64,000 nucleotides of DNA from Microbacterium sp. MYb54 (GCF_002979515.1 NZ_PCPA01000005.1:184772-248771), one strand, 5' to 3'. Shown: positions 19,924 to 27,591, numbered from the stretch's first letter. Notes: generated from the sequence alone by a model not told the origin. Numbers and translations: made by a program.

Positions 19924-20544
19924 GTGTGGGCGGTGGGAGCGGACGGTCAGCCGGCGGCAGGGCGTGGTTCTCGTGGCCCCTACGCCACAGGGCAGGCGCG
20001 ACGGCAGGCGATCGTCGACGAGGCGCTCGTCGTCTTCTCCCGGACCGGGTTCCACGGTGGGTCCCTGCGGGAGATCGCCAAGCGCGTCGGTGTGACGCCG
20101 GCCGGTCTCCTGCACCACTTCGCCGACAAGGAAGAGCTGTTCGCCGAAGTGCTCCACCAGCGCGACGAGAAGGTGCGCGCGGCGGCGGGCGACCCCGCCG
20201 AGCACACGCTCCTCGAGCAGGCGAAGCGAGTCGTCGCCCACAACCAGACCTCGCGCGGCCTCACTTCGCTGTACGCCATCGTGTCGGCTGAGGCGACCGA
20301 CCCCGAGCATCCCTCGCACGCCGACTTCGCCGCGCGCTATCGGGCCCGAGCTGACGAAGCCGTGGAGATCCTCCGCCAGGGGCAGGAAGCCGGAGAGGTG
20401 CGGGACGACATCGACCCCGTGCTCGCTGCGCGTCTGATCAGTGCAGTGATGGACGGCATCCAGCTGCAGTGGCTGCTGGACGAGTCGGTCGACATGGTCC
20501 CCCTCTTCGAAGAGTTCGTCACCCGCTACCTCTACCCTCGCTGA
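19924..20544 (+). CDS. TetR-family transcriptional regulator
   Basis: About 206 residues. The N-terminal TetR helix-turn-helix is clear (RRQAIVDEALVVFSRTGFHGGSLREIAKRVGVTPAGLLHHFADKEELF region). The C-terminal ligand domain is of the common alpha-helical type. The start is uncertain: GTG 19924 is the longest, GTG 19933 a close alternative, and the first 20 residues are low-complexity. It follows the secreted hydrolase by 28 bases, consistent with local control, but it is also the gene just upstream of the riboflavin cluster. The target is not known. Confidence 0.85.
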   Translation: MWAVGADGQPAAGRGSRGPYATGQARRQAIVDEALVVFSRTGFHGGSLREIAKRVGVTPAGLLHHFADKEELFAEVLHQRDEKVRAAAGDPAEHTLLEQAKRVVAHNQTSRGLTSLYAIVSAEATDPEHPSHADFAARYRARADEAVEILRQGQEAGEVRDDIDPVLAARLISAVMDGIQLQWLLDESVDMVPLFEEFVTRYLYPR

Positions 20545-20580
20545 CGCGCTCCCGCCCTCTCGCGCTCCCGAGCGCCGGCG

Positions 20581-20710
20581 CCGAGTGCACGGGTTCCCGC
20601 CGAGTGCACGGCTTCTGCGCGTCGCCACGCCGTGCACTCGACGAGTTCCCGTGCACTCGACGAGTTCCCGTGCACTCGACGCCAACTCGACGCCAACTCG
20701 ACGCCAACTC
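20581..20710. repeat. Complex repeat island: inverted GTGCACTCG units and 11-bp tandem repeats
   Basis: Two copies of CCGAGTGCACGG (20581-20592, 20600-20611) face three copies of CCGTGCACTCG (20630, 20649, 20669). The copies at 20601-20612 and 20629-20640 form a 12-bp hairpin with a 16-base loop. The last copies are part of a 20-bp tandem (period 20). Then an 11-bp unit GACGCCAACTC occurs three times in a row (20678-20710). It fills most of the spacer between the TetR gene and the riboflavin-cluster promoter. No coding potential seen. Confidence 0.8.
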
Positions 20711-20747
20711 GACGCCGGGAACGCGCAGTGTTTCGTCAAAAGTTAGT

Positions 20748-20778
20748 TTGATCTTGCTTAGTCAATCTTGACTATGTT
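20748..20778 (+). promoter_or_regulatory. Promoter with embedded 16-bp palindrome, importer/rcaE operon
   Basis: TTGATC at 20748 and TATGTT at 20773 are plausible -35 and -10 boxes (19-bp spacer). Between and over them lies a perfect 7-2-7 palindrome, TAGTCAATCTTGACTA at 20759-20774. A repressor bound there would block the promoter. The same palindrome with a different central pair occurs at 26646-26661 before the flavin reductase gene. The region is AT-rich compared with its surroundings. Confidence 0.7.
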
Positions 20779-20823
20779 ACTTTCGTCGAGCCATCAATGA
20801 CGAACGGCCGAGAAGGGACCCTC

Positions 20824-21927
20824 ATGGCTACTTCCTCTGCGGAAACCCGATTCCGCATCACTGCCACCCTGACGTGCGTTCTCGCCGCCACGCTGACGCT
20901 CGGAGCATGCTCCGCGCAGACGCCAGGCGGCGATACCGCCCCCACGAGTGCGAGCGACACCGACGCCTGCAAGCGGAATCAGGATGCCGGTACCATCACC
21001 TACATCTCCGGCTACGGCTACTCCGCCAGCGCCGGTCAGCTCGACGTGTTCCTCGCCGAGGAACTGGGCTACTTCGACGATCTCTGCCTGGATGTGGAGA
21101 TCAACGCCTCAGGCGCCAACGGGCAGCAGCTCGTGGCATCCGGTCAGGCGCAGTTCACCGCTCTCGGCTCCGCATCCGACGTGATGCTGGCCGCGGCGAA
21201 CAGCAAGAACCTCACAGCGGTCGCCACCTACGGCACCACCCCGCCGTTCTCGATCTTCGGCAACGAGAAGCTCGAGAGCCTCAAGGACCTCGAGGGCGGA
21301 TCGCTCGGGTACTTCATCAACCTGACCCCGATCGCCTCGGCCATGCTCGACGAGGCCGGTGTCGACGTCTCGAAGGTCGAGATGGTGAAGATGACCAACT
21401 ACGACCCCACGGTCGTCGTGCGCGAGCAGGTCGACGCGATCGTCGGCTACGCCTCCAACCAGCCGCAGTCGCTCAAGGCGCAGGGCCTGCCGTTCAGCGA
21501 GTTCCTCCCCTCCGACCTCGGTGTCGAGGGCACGTACAACGTGATGGAGGTCAACTCCCGCTTCCTCGACGAGCACCGCGAGGTCGCGGCCGACTTCATG
21601 CGGGCGAGCCTCAAGGCGCTGCAGTACTGCCTCGACGAGTCGGATGCCTGCATCGACAAGCTCGCGAAGCTGGCGGAGGACAACAACCAGGGCGCCGCGT
21701 TCCCGCGCGACCAGCTCGCCCGCACGTGGGAGGTCGAGTCCGCGTGGGTGCGTGAGAGCGCCGGCGGCAACCCCGGCGTGCAGAACGAGTCCATGTGGGA
21801 GCCCGAGTACGCCCTCGTGAAGAAGTACGGCGACGTCAAGAACCTGCCCGCGATCGCCGACATGATGGACGCCGACCTCGTCGCCGACCTCTACGACGGC
21901 GACACCCTGACGTGGCCGGCGAAGTGA
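20824..21927 (+). CDS. ABC-importer substrate-binding lipoprotein, NMT1/THI5-like (likely riboflavin)
   Basis: A 367-residue lipoprotein. The signal peptide ends in the lipobox LGAC, so the protein is lipid-anchored on the outer face of the membrane. The body is an NMT1/SsuA-type type II binding protein: FLAEELGYFDDLCLDVEI, then GQAQFTALGSASDVMLAAA and LEGGSLGYFI. Relatives bind thiamine pyrimidine precursors, sulfonates or riboflavin (RibY). ATG 20824 has GAGAAGGGA upstream; an earlier in-frame ATG at 20797 is less likely. It is the first gene of an operon with an ATPase, a permease and a flavin monooxygenase, so riboflavin or another flavin is the best-supported ligand, by context only. Confidence 0.8.
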   Translation: MATSSAETRFRITATLTCVLAATLTLGACSAQTPGGDTAPTSASDTDACKRNQDAGTITYISGYGYSASAGQLDVFLAEELGYFDDLCLDVEINASGANGQQLVASGQAQFTALGSASDVMLAAANSKNLTAVATYGTTPPFSIFGNEKLESLKDLEGGSLGYFINLTPIASAMLDEAGVDVSKVEMVKMTNYDPTVVVREQVDAIVGYASNQPQSLKAQGLPFSEFLPSDLGVEGTYNVMEVNSRFLDEHREVAADFMRASLKALQYCLDESDACIDKLAKLAEDNNQGAAFPRDQLARTWEVESAWVRESAGGNPGVQNESMWEPEYALVKKYGDVKNLPAIADMMDADLVADLYDGDTLTWPAK

Positions 21928-22724
21928 TGTCGGTCGCACAGGGCGCAGGCGTCGAGGTCAGGAACGTCTCGAAGTCCTTCGGTGCGGACGGCGCGAAGGT
22001 CACGGTGCTCGACGATGTGAGCCTCACGATCGGCATGGGCGAGTTCGTGTCGGTGATCGGTCCGAGCGGCTGCGGCAAGTCCACGCTGCTCAAGGTGGTC
22101 GCCGGCCTCCTCGACGCCGACTCCGGCACCGTCACGATCGACGGCGAGAGCGTCACCGCGGCCTCGCGCGACAAGAAGATCGGCCTCGTGCCGCAGTCGC
22201 CCGCACTGCTGCCGTGGAAGACCGTGCGCGAGAACGTCGAGCTGCCGGTGCGCATCAACGCGAAGGCGAACTCCGGGCGGGCGCTGCGCGACCCCGAGGA
22301 GCTGCTGGCGACGTTCGGGCTCGGACAGGCGATGAAGAAGTATCCCGGTCAGCTCTCGGGCGGCATGCAGCAGCGCGCCGCGATCGCCAGGGCGTTCGTG
22401 TTCGACCCGGCCATCATGCTGATGGACGAGCCGTTCTCGGCGCTCGATGAGATGAACCGCGACCTGCAGCGGATCGCCCTGCTGGAGTTCTGGCAGTCCA
22501 ACCGCAAGGCCGTCATGTTCGTCACGCACTCGGTGCCGGAGGCGATCATGCTCTCCGACCGCATCGTGGTGATGGCCGCCCACCCGGGGCGCATCGCCCA
22601 GGTGATCGATGTGAACCTGCCGCGGCCGCGCGACGAGCAGTCGTATGCCACGGAGGAGTTCCGCGAGATGGAAGCAGTCGTGCGCGATGCGCTGCGCGCG
22701 CAGACGGAGAAGGCCCATGTCTGA
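21927..22724 (+). CDS. ABC-importer ATPase (SsuB/TauB-type)
   Basis: A 265-residue cytoplasmic ATPase. Walker A GPSGCGKST, Q-loop LVPQSPALLPW, signature LSGGMQQRAAIARA, Walker B IMLMDEPFSALD and the switch His in FVTHSVPEA are all present. It belongs to the nitrate/taurine/thiamine-precursor type subfamily. The ATG overlaps the TGA of the binding-protein gene by one base, and its 3' end overlaps the permease by eight bases. It powers uptake through the permease encoded next. Confidence 0.94.
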   Translation: MSVAQGAGVEVRNVSKSFGADGAKVTVLDDVSLTIGMGEFVSVIGPSGCGKSTLLKVVAGLLDADSGTVTIDGESVTAASRDKKIGLVPQSPALLPWKTVRENVELPVRINAKANSGRALRDPEELLATFGLGQAMKKYPGQLSGGMQQRAAIARAFVFDPAIMLMDEPFSALDEMNRDLQRIALLEFWQSNRKAVMFVTHSVPEAIMLSDRIVVMAAHPGRIAQVIDVNLPRPRDEQSYATEEFREMEAVVRDALRAQTEKAHV

Positions 22725-23565
22725 GCTGACGATGAGAGACACGACCGCGACACTCGCGACCGCCCGTTTGAAGGCCCAGCCGCATCGGGGCATCCCCGCC
22801 TGGCTGCGCTGGGGATCGTGGGGTCCGACTCTGATCACGTTCGTGATCGCCGCGCTGCTCTGGCAGGTCGTGGCCTGGACCAACCCGTACGTGCTCCCGA
22901 CGCTGGAGGCGATCGGCGGCAGCCTCGTCGACGACGCCGGCATGTACTGGTCGAACTTCCTCGTCACGCTGCTCGAAGTGGTGGTCGGTGCCTCCGCCGG
23001 CATCCTCGCCGGTTTCCTGCTGGCCGTGGTCATGGCCGAGTTCCAGATCATCGAGCGCGCCGTGATGCCGCTCGTGATCATCGTGATGGTGACCCCGATC
23101 GTGGCGATCGCCCCGGCGCTGGTCGTGGCCTTCGGGTTCGGCATGGTGCCGAAGTTCATCGTGACGGGGCTCGTGGTCTTCTTCCCGATGCTCGTGAACT
23201 CGCTGGCGGGTCTGCGCGACGTCGACCAGAAGGCCATGGACGTCTTCAAGACGCTGCACGCCTCGCGGTGGGAGATCTTCCGCGAGCTGCGCTTCCCCGG
23301 CAGCATGCCCTACGTGTTCGCCGGTCTCCGCATCGCGCTGCCGCTCGCGGTGGTCGGTGCTGCGGTCGCCGAGTTCGTCGCGGCGGGACAGCAGGCCGGT
23401 CTCGGCTCGCTCGTCACCACCTCGGCCGCACAGGCGAACCTGCCCGTCACCTGGGCCAGCATCGCCCTGCTGTGCCTGCTCGGTGTGCTGCTGATCATCG
23501 TCCTCGCCCTGGTGCGCAAGCGCGTGCTCTGGTGGAGCGACGGCGAGGTCACGGCCAAGGGCTGA
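22717..23565 (+). CDS. ABC-importer permease (SsuC/RibX-type)
   Basis: A 282-residue inner-membrane protein with about six membrane segments. It carries the BPD_transp_1 domain, including the cytoplasmic EAA-like loop KTLHASRWEIFRELRFPGSMPYVFAGLR (quoted in part). Members of this group pair with NMT1-type binding proteins. The start overlaps the ATPase gene by eight bases. A GC-rich hairpin follows 13 bases after its stop, before the monooxygenase gene, so importer and enzyme genes may be expressed at different levels. Confidence 0.92.
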   Translation: MSELTMRDTTATLATARLKAQPHRGIPAWLRWGSWGPTLITFVIAALLWQVVAWTNPYVLPTLEAIGGSLVDDAGMYWSNFLVTLLEVVVGASAGILAGFLLAVVMAEFQIIERAVMPLVIIVMVTPIVAIAPALVVAFGFGMVPKFIVTGLVVFFPMLVNSLAGLRDVDQKAMDVFKTLHASRWEIFRELRFPGSMPYVFAGLRIALPLAVVGAAVAEFVAAGQQAGLGSLVTTSAAQANLPVTWASIALLCLLGVLLIIVLALVRKRVLWWSDGEVTAKG

Positions 23566-23578
23566 CGCGCACCCGCCT

Positions 23579-23608
23579 CCCGGGACGGGCGCCCCCACCC
23601 GTCCCGGG
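23579..23608 (+). terminator. Hairpin between importer permease and monooxygenase gene
   Basis: A perfect 11-bp stem (CCCGGGACGGG and complement) with an 8-base loop lies 13 bases after the permease stop. It may be a partial terminator or an mRNA-stability element within the operon. Confidence 0.6.
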
Positions 23609-23642
23609 GTTCCTCCGGCGTGCCCGGAATCATTCCAGAACC

Positions 23643-23682
23643 ACTCCGGAACCACCAGAACGACTCCGGAACCACCAGAACG
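23643..23682 (+). repeat. 20-bp perfect tandem duplication upstream of rcaE
   Basis: ACTCCGGAACCACCAGAACG occurs twice in direct succession (23643-23662, 23663-23682). Related partial copies (ATTCCAGAACC, GAACCACC) flank it. It lies 28 bases before the monooxygenase ATG, after the GC-rich hairpin. Function unknown. Confidence 0.85.
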
Positions 23683-23709
23683 AACCACCCACAAGGAAGG
23701 CACCCGCAC

Positions 23710-25089
23710 ATGACCGATCAGAACACCGTCAAGCCGCTGCGTCTCGGCCTCTTCGAGAACGCGCAGGCGAACGACTCCGGCACCGCGACCTGGCGGCACC
23801 CCGACAACGGGCGCTACCTGTTCGACAAGCTCGAGTACTGGCGCGACACCGCGCGCATGGTCGAGGACGCCGGGTTCGACTTCCTGTTCCTCGCGGATGC
23901 CTGGGGCTGGGCCGACGTCGCGGGTGAGCGTCCCGACATCTGCTCCGTCGAGGGCCTCGACCTGCCGCGCCTCGACCCGGCGATCATCCTCGCCGCGCTC
24001 ATCCCCGAGACCACGCGCCTTGGCCTCGTGGCCACCGGCTCGACCCTGCTCGAACCGCCCTACTCGTTCGCGCGCCGCATGGCGACCCTCGACATCCTCT
24101 CCGGCGGCCGCATCGGCTGGAACGTGGTCACCACCGGCACGGCCGATACCGCGGTGCAGGGCTTCGGCGTGCCGATGGTCGGACATGACGAGCGCTACCT
24201 CATGGCCGACGACTTCATGCAGGTCGTCTACAAGCTGTGGGAGCAGTCATGGGAAGAGGGGGCGCTGGAGCGCGACAAGTCCGGCCGCTTCGCCGACCCG
24301 TCCAAGGTGCACCGCATCGCCCACGACGGCCCCTACTTCCGCTCGCACGGCTACGGCAACACGCAGCGCTCGCCGCAGGGCACCCCGGTGCTGTTCCAGG
24401 CTGGAGCGTCTCCCGCAGGCCGTGAGTTCGGCGGCAAGCACGGAGAGGCGATCTTCGTCGGGAGTGGCTCGGTCGAGCAGCTGCGTGCGCACTCCTCGGC
24501 GATCCGCGAGGAGGCCGTCAAGAACGGTCGCGGGGCTGACGAGGTGAAGATCATGTCGGCGTTCGCCGCGATCGTCGGCAGCACGGAGGAGGAGGCCCGG
24601 CGCAAGTACGCCGAAGTCGCCGACGCGCAGAACCCGGATGTCACGGTCGCCTCGTACGCGTGGTTCACCGGCCTCGACCTCTCGGCGTATGCGCCGAGCA
24701 CGCCGATGGCCGAGCTCAGCACCGAGCTCTCGCAGACGCAGGTCGCGCGCTTCGCCGACAAGACCGTCGGCGACGTGCTCGGCGACTGGCACGCGCACGG
24801 TGTCGGTGCCCGTCCGATCGTCGGCACGCCCGAGCAGGTGGCGGACCGGATGATCGAGCTCGCCGCCGGCGCGGACCTCGACGGATTCCTGTTCGCCCCC
24901 GTCATCCCGCCGGCATCGACGGTCGACTTCATCGAGCATGTGCTGCCGATCCTCAAGGAGCGCGGCGCGATCGTCGAGCCTTCGTCGGAGCCGCAGTCGC
25001 TGCGCGAGCGTCTGATCGGCACGCCGACCCCCGCGCTCGCCGACTCGCACACCGGATCGCAGTACCGGCGGACGATGTCGCGTGTCTGA
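23710..25089 (+). CDS. rcaE: NtaA/SnaA/DszA-family flavin monooxygenase, likely riboflavin lyase RcaE
   Basis: A 459-residue bacterial-luciferase-like TIM-barrel protein. It uses reduced FMN from a partner reductase. Segments typical of the NtaA/SnaA/DszA class are FLFLADAWGWADV, SYSFARRMATLD-like (PYSFARRMATLDILSGGRIGWNVVTT in part), HDERYLMADDFMQVVYKLWEQSW, and SHGYGNTQRSPQGTPVLFQAG. Enzymes of this class cleave C-S, C-N or C-O bonds. Its neighbours (ribokinase, flavin reductase, riboflavin kinase) are the set I recall from the M. maritypicum riboflavin catabolic cluster, where RcaE splits riboflavin to lumichrome and ribose. Without that context it could equally be a nitrilotriacetate or sulfur-compound oxygenase. 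Its 3' end overlaps the ribokinase start by eight bases. Confidence 0.8.
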   Translation: MTDQNTVKPLRLGLFENAQANDSGTATWRHPDNGRYLFDKLEYWRDTARMVEDAGFDFLFLADAWGWADVAGERPDICSVEGLDLPRLDPAIILAALIPETTRLGLVATGSTLLEPPYSFARRMATLDILSGGRIGWNVVTTGTADTAVQGFGVPMVGHDERYLMADDFMQVVYKLWEQSWEEGALERDKSGRFADPSKVHRIAHDGPYFRSHGYGNTQRSPQGTPVLFQAGASPAGREFGGKHGEAIFVGSGSVEQLRAHSSAIREEAVKNGRGADEVKIMSAFAAIVGSTEEEARRKYAEVADAQNPDVTVASYAWFTGLDLSAYAPSTPMAELSTELSQTQVARFADKTVGDVLGDWHAHGVGARPIVGTPEQVADRMIELAAGADLDGFLFAPVIPPASTVDFIEHVLPILKERGAIVEPSSEPQSLRERLIGTPTPALADSHTGSQYRRTMSRV

Positions 25090-25966
25090 CACCCTCACCG
25101 GTGTCGCCGTCGTGGGGAGCGCGAACCTCGACCTCGTGGTCGAGGTCTCGCGCCCTCCCCGCGTCGGCGAGACCCTGCTCGGCCGGTCGGGTGGGCGCTT
25201 CTCCGGGGGCAAGGGCCTGAATCAGGCGGTGGCCTCCGCCCGCAGCGGGGCGCCCACCCGGTTCTGTGCGGTCGTCGGAGCGGATGAGGCGGCTGACGTG
25301 CTGCAGCAGACGTTGGCGGATGCCGGAGTGGTGGCGGCCGTGCGCCGCAGTGCCGATGCTCCGACCGGCGTCGCCCACGTGCTGGCCTTCGACGACGGCG
25401 ACAACAGCATCATCGTCGCGGCCGGTGCGAATGCCGAGCTCGCCCCGGATGACGCCGTCGCCGGGATCGCGGGAGCAGCGGTCGTGCTCGCGCAGCTGGA
25501 GGTGCCCGTCCCGAGCGTGGCCGCCGCGCTGCGTGCGGGGCGGGGAGCCGGCGCTCTGACCATCCTCAACGCCGCGCCCGCACACGCCGCGACGATCGGG
25601 ATGCTCGCCGATGTCGATGTGCTGGTCGTGAACGAGACGGAGTGCGCCGAGCTCGACGGCATCGACCGATTGCATGCGGCCGGAGCGCGGACCGTCGTGC
25701 TCACGCAAGGTGCCGGGGGAGTGACCCTGCACCGCACGGACGAGCAGCCCTTGCACATCGATGCGTTCCGGATCGATCCGGTGGACTCGACAGGTGCCGG
25801 CGATGCCTTCTGCGGTGTGCTGGCCGCAGCGCTCTCCCAAGGGGAGTGCATCGAGGATGCTCTGGTCCGAGCATGCGCCGCCGGAGCCGTGGTGGCTCAG
25901 CATCGCGGGGCGACGACGCAGGAGCTCTCGCCCGCGTCGATCGCAGCGCTCGTCTCGTCGCGCTGA
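25082..25966 (+). CDS. rcaD: PfkB-family ribokinase, likely RcaD
   Basis: A 294-residue sugar kinase. The PfkB landmarks are GSANLDLVVEV at the N-terminus, GGKGLNQAVASARSGAP with the substrate Lys/Asn, LNAAPAHA, and the ATP-site/catalytic-base motif DSTGAGDAFCGVLAAAL. It best fits ribokinase (D-ribose to ribose 5-phosphate). The GTG start lies inside the end of the monooxygenase gene, so translation is coupled. If the monooxygenase releases ribose from riboflavin, this enzyme would return it to the pentose phosphate pathway. Its stop is two bases from that of the convergent PadR gene. Confidence 0.88.
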   Translation: MSDTLTGVAVVGSANLDLVVEVSRPPRVGETLLGRSGGRFSGGKGLNQAVASARSGAPTRFCAVVGADEAADVLQQTLADAGVVAAVRRSADAPTGVAHVLAFDDGDNSIIVAAGANAELAPDDAVAGIAGAAVVLAQLEVPVPSVAAALRAGRGAGALTILNAAPAHAATIGMLADVDVLVVNETECAELDGIDRLHAAGARTVVLTQGAGGVTLHRTDEQPLHIDAFRIDPVDSTGAGDAFCGVLAAALSQGECIEDALVRACAAGAVVAQHRGATTQELSPASIAALVSSR

Positions 25967-25968
25967 GG

Positions 25969-26574
25969 TCAGTTCGAGGGTGCGGCGTCGGTCGGCGCCG
26001 CACCCTCGACCGTCTCGCCGGCGAAGGTGTACTCGCCGCCGCGCAAGCGCTCCAGCAGATCGAGCAGCCACTGCTTCTCGGCGGTGAGGCGGGCGGTGGA
26101 GAGGTCGAAGATCTCCCGCACGTACTTGGGCGTCGTCTCGGAGCGCAGCGTGTCCTGCACGTCGAAGCCGTTCTGCGTGATGATCGCGTCGCTCTTGATG
26201 AGGCGGTGCTCGAGACCGGCGATCACCTCCTGCCGGCTCAGCACGAACATGAACGAGGCGACCGTCATGATGGCCTGTGTGTCGAAGGCTGCGACGTTCC
26301 AGAGGTTCTCGCGCAGCATCCGCTGCAGTTCCACCTCGCCGGCCGGAGTGATGCGGTACGTCGTGCGGGCGGGGCGCTTGCCCTCGGCCTCGGTGCCGCT
26401 CTCGGCGATGTAGCCGTCGACCTCGAGGGCGCGCAGGGCGTTGTAGATCGATCCGGGCTGGATGTGCGCCCATTCGTCGACGTGCCAGGTCATCAGCTCG
26501 CGGCGGAGGAAGTACCCGTGCACGGGCTGGAACTGCTTCACGGCGCCGAGGACGACGAGGCGGGTGGTCGACAT
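25969..26574 (-). CDS. PadR-family transcriptional regulator of the riboflavin cluster
   Basis: A 201-residue protein. The N-terminal PadR winged helix (residues about 5-85) shows LVVLGAVKQFQPVHGYFLRREL, WAHIQPGSIYNALRALEVDGYI and TYRITPAGEVELQRML in the usual order. A C-terminal alpha-helical dimerisation region follows. It lies inside the cluster, convergent with rcaD and divergent from the flavin reductase gene. The 16-bp palindrome at 26646-26661, repeated before the importer operon, makes it the prime candidate for a flavin-responsive repressor. ATG 26574 is chosen; ATG 26583 and 26598 are in-frame alternatives. Confidence 0.87.
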   Translation of the reverse strand: MSTTRLVVLGAVKQFQPVHGYFLRRELMTWHVDEWAHIQPGSIYNALRALEVDGYIAESGTEAEGKRPARTTYRITPAGEVELQRMLRENLWNVAAFDTQAIMTVASFMFVLSRQEVIAGLEHRLIKSDAIITQNGFDVQDTLRSETTPKYVREIFDLSTARLTAEKQWLLDLLERLRGGEYTFAGETVEGAAPTDAAPSN

Positions 26575-26610
26575 GCCCCTCATGCTAACGGCTGGCATCG
26601 CAGATTCCTG

Positions 26611-26661
26611 TTGTTTGCATGATCAAAATTGCCTATTATCAAAACTAGTCAAAGTTGACTA
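26611..26661 (+). promoter_or_regulatory. Promoter and palindromic operator of the rcaBA unit
   Basis: TTGTTT at 26611-26616 and TATTAT at 26634-26639 are separated by 17 bp, a good vegetative promoter on the plus strand. The perfect 7-2-7 palindrome TAGTCAAAGTTGACTA (26646-26661) covers the expected transcription start. It has the same arms as the site at 20759-20774. Confidence 0.75.
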
Positions 26662-26677
26662 ACGAAAGGAAGCCGAA

Positions 26678-27187
26678 ATGACGACTGCCGTGACCGACGC
26701 CCTGCCGCGCGACCTCGCCCTCCGCCGGGCCTTCTCGGTGTATCCGACCGGTGTCGTGGCCCTCGCCGCGCACATCGACGATCGAGCCGTCGGGATGGCG
26801 GTCAACTCCTTCACCTCGATCTCGCTCGAACCCGCACTCGTCGCCATCAGCGCCGCCCGCACCTCGAAGACCTGGCCGGTGCTGCGCACGGTGCCCGAGC
26901 TCGGGATGAGCGTGCTCGCCGCACACCACGAGCCGCTCAGCCGCTCGCTCTCGGCGCGGGAAGGCGACAGGTTCGGCGGGCACGACTGGAAGCGCACCGA
27001 TGGCGGGGCCGTGCTGATCTCGGATGCCGCCCTCTGGCTCACCTGCCGCCTGCACAGCACCTTCGACGGCGGGGACCACGAGATCGCGCTGTACGAGATC
27101 GCCGACATCACCCTGTTCGACGACGTCGAGCCGCTCGTCTTCCACCAGAGCCGCTACCGCTCCATCGCAGCCCCCGAGAGCGCGTGA
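26678..27187 (+). CDS. rcaB: Flavin reductase (FMN-dependent, flavin_reduct domain), likely RcaB
   Basis: A 169-residue flavin-reductase-like split-barrel protein. Segments include LRRAFSVYPTGVVALAA, GMAVNSFTSISLEPALVAISAARTSKTWP and DAALWLTCRLHSTFDGGDHEIALYEI. Such NAD(P)H:flavin reductases supply reduced FMN to two-component monooxygenases, here the NtaA-type enzyme at 23710. AAAGGAAG precedes ATG 26678. The gene has its own promoter and overlaps the riboflavin kinase start by four bases (GTGA). Confidence 0.9.
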   Translation: MTTAVTDALPRDLALRRAFSVYPTGVVALAAHIDDRAVGMAVNSFTSISLEPALVAISAARTSKTWPVLRTVPELGMSVLAAHHEPLSRSLSAREGDRFGGHDWKRTDGGAVLISDAALWLTCRLHSTFDGGDHEIALYEIADITLFDDVEPLVFHQSRYRSIAAPESA

Positions 27188-27591
27188 GCGCCTCGCCGCT
27201 CGGGACGATCGTCGGAGTGGTCGTCCCGGGTGACGGTCGGGGGCGTGAGCTCGGCTTCCCGACGGCGAACCTGGCGCTCGATCACGGTGAACTGCCGGCG
27301 GACGGGATCTACGCGGCATGGGTTCACATCGACGACGATGTGAACCCCTGGGCGGCGAGCGTCAGCGTCGGAGCGAATCCGACTTTCGACGGCGACCGCG
27401 AGCGACGCGTCGAGGTGCATCTGCATGATGTGGACCTCGACCTGTATGGTCGCCGATTGGCCGTGACCCTCATCGCCCGCCTGCGCCCGACCCTGCGCTT
27501 CGACGGTGTCGACGCTCTGATCGCGCAGACCGCGGACGACGTCGTCCGCTGTCGACTGCTGCTCGCCGGTCGCGCGCAGACCCGTCCCTGA
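27184..27591 (+). CDS. rcaA: Stand-alone riboflavin kinase, likely RcaA
   Basis: A 135-residue protein matching only the C-terminal flavokinase domain of the usual bifunctional RibF. The signature GRGRELGFPTANLAL (ATP/riboflavin binding), ADGIYAAWVHI and VSVGANPTFDGDRERRVEVHL with the catalytic Glu are intact. There is no FAD synthetase domain. It should convert riboflavin to FMN, the cofactor for the reductase/monooxygenase pair. The start overlaps the reductase stop. The last codons (GRAQTRP) lie in a 19-bp sequence that is duplicated just after the gene, so the C-terminus may have been altered by a repeat. Confidence 0.9.
   Translation: MSASPLGTIVGVVVPGDGRGRELGFPTANLALDHGELPADGIYAAWVHIDDDVNPWAASVSVGANPTFDGDRERRVEVHLHDVDLDLYGRRLAVTLIARLRPTLRFDGVDALIAQTADDVVRCRLLLAGRAQTRP

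Noticed and set aside
20581..20710. CRISPR-like array
   Set aside because: Repeats are tandem or inverted without unique spacers of even length, and no cas gene is present.
20545..20823. FMN riboswitch (RFN element) before the importer operon or before rcaB
   Set aside because: None of the conserved RFN blocks was seen here or in 26575-26677; the control signal visible is a protein-type palindrome.
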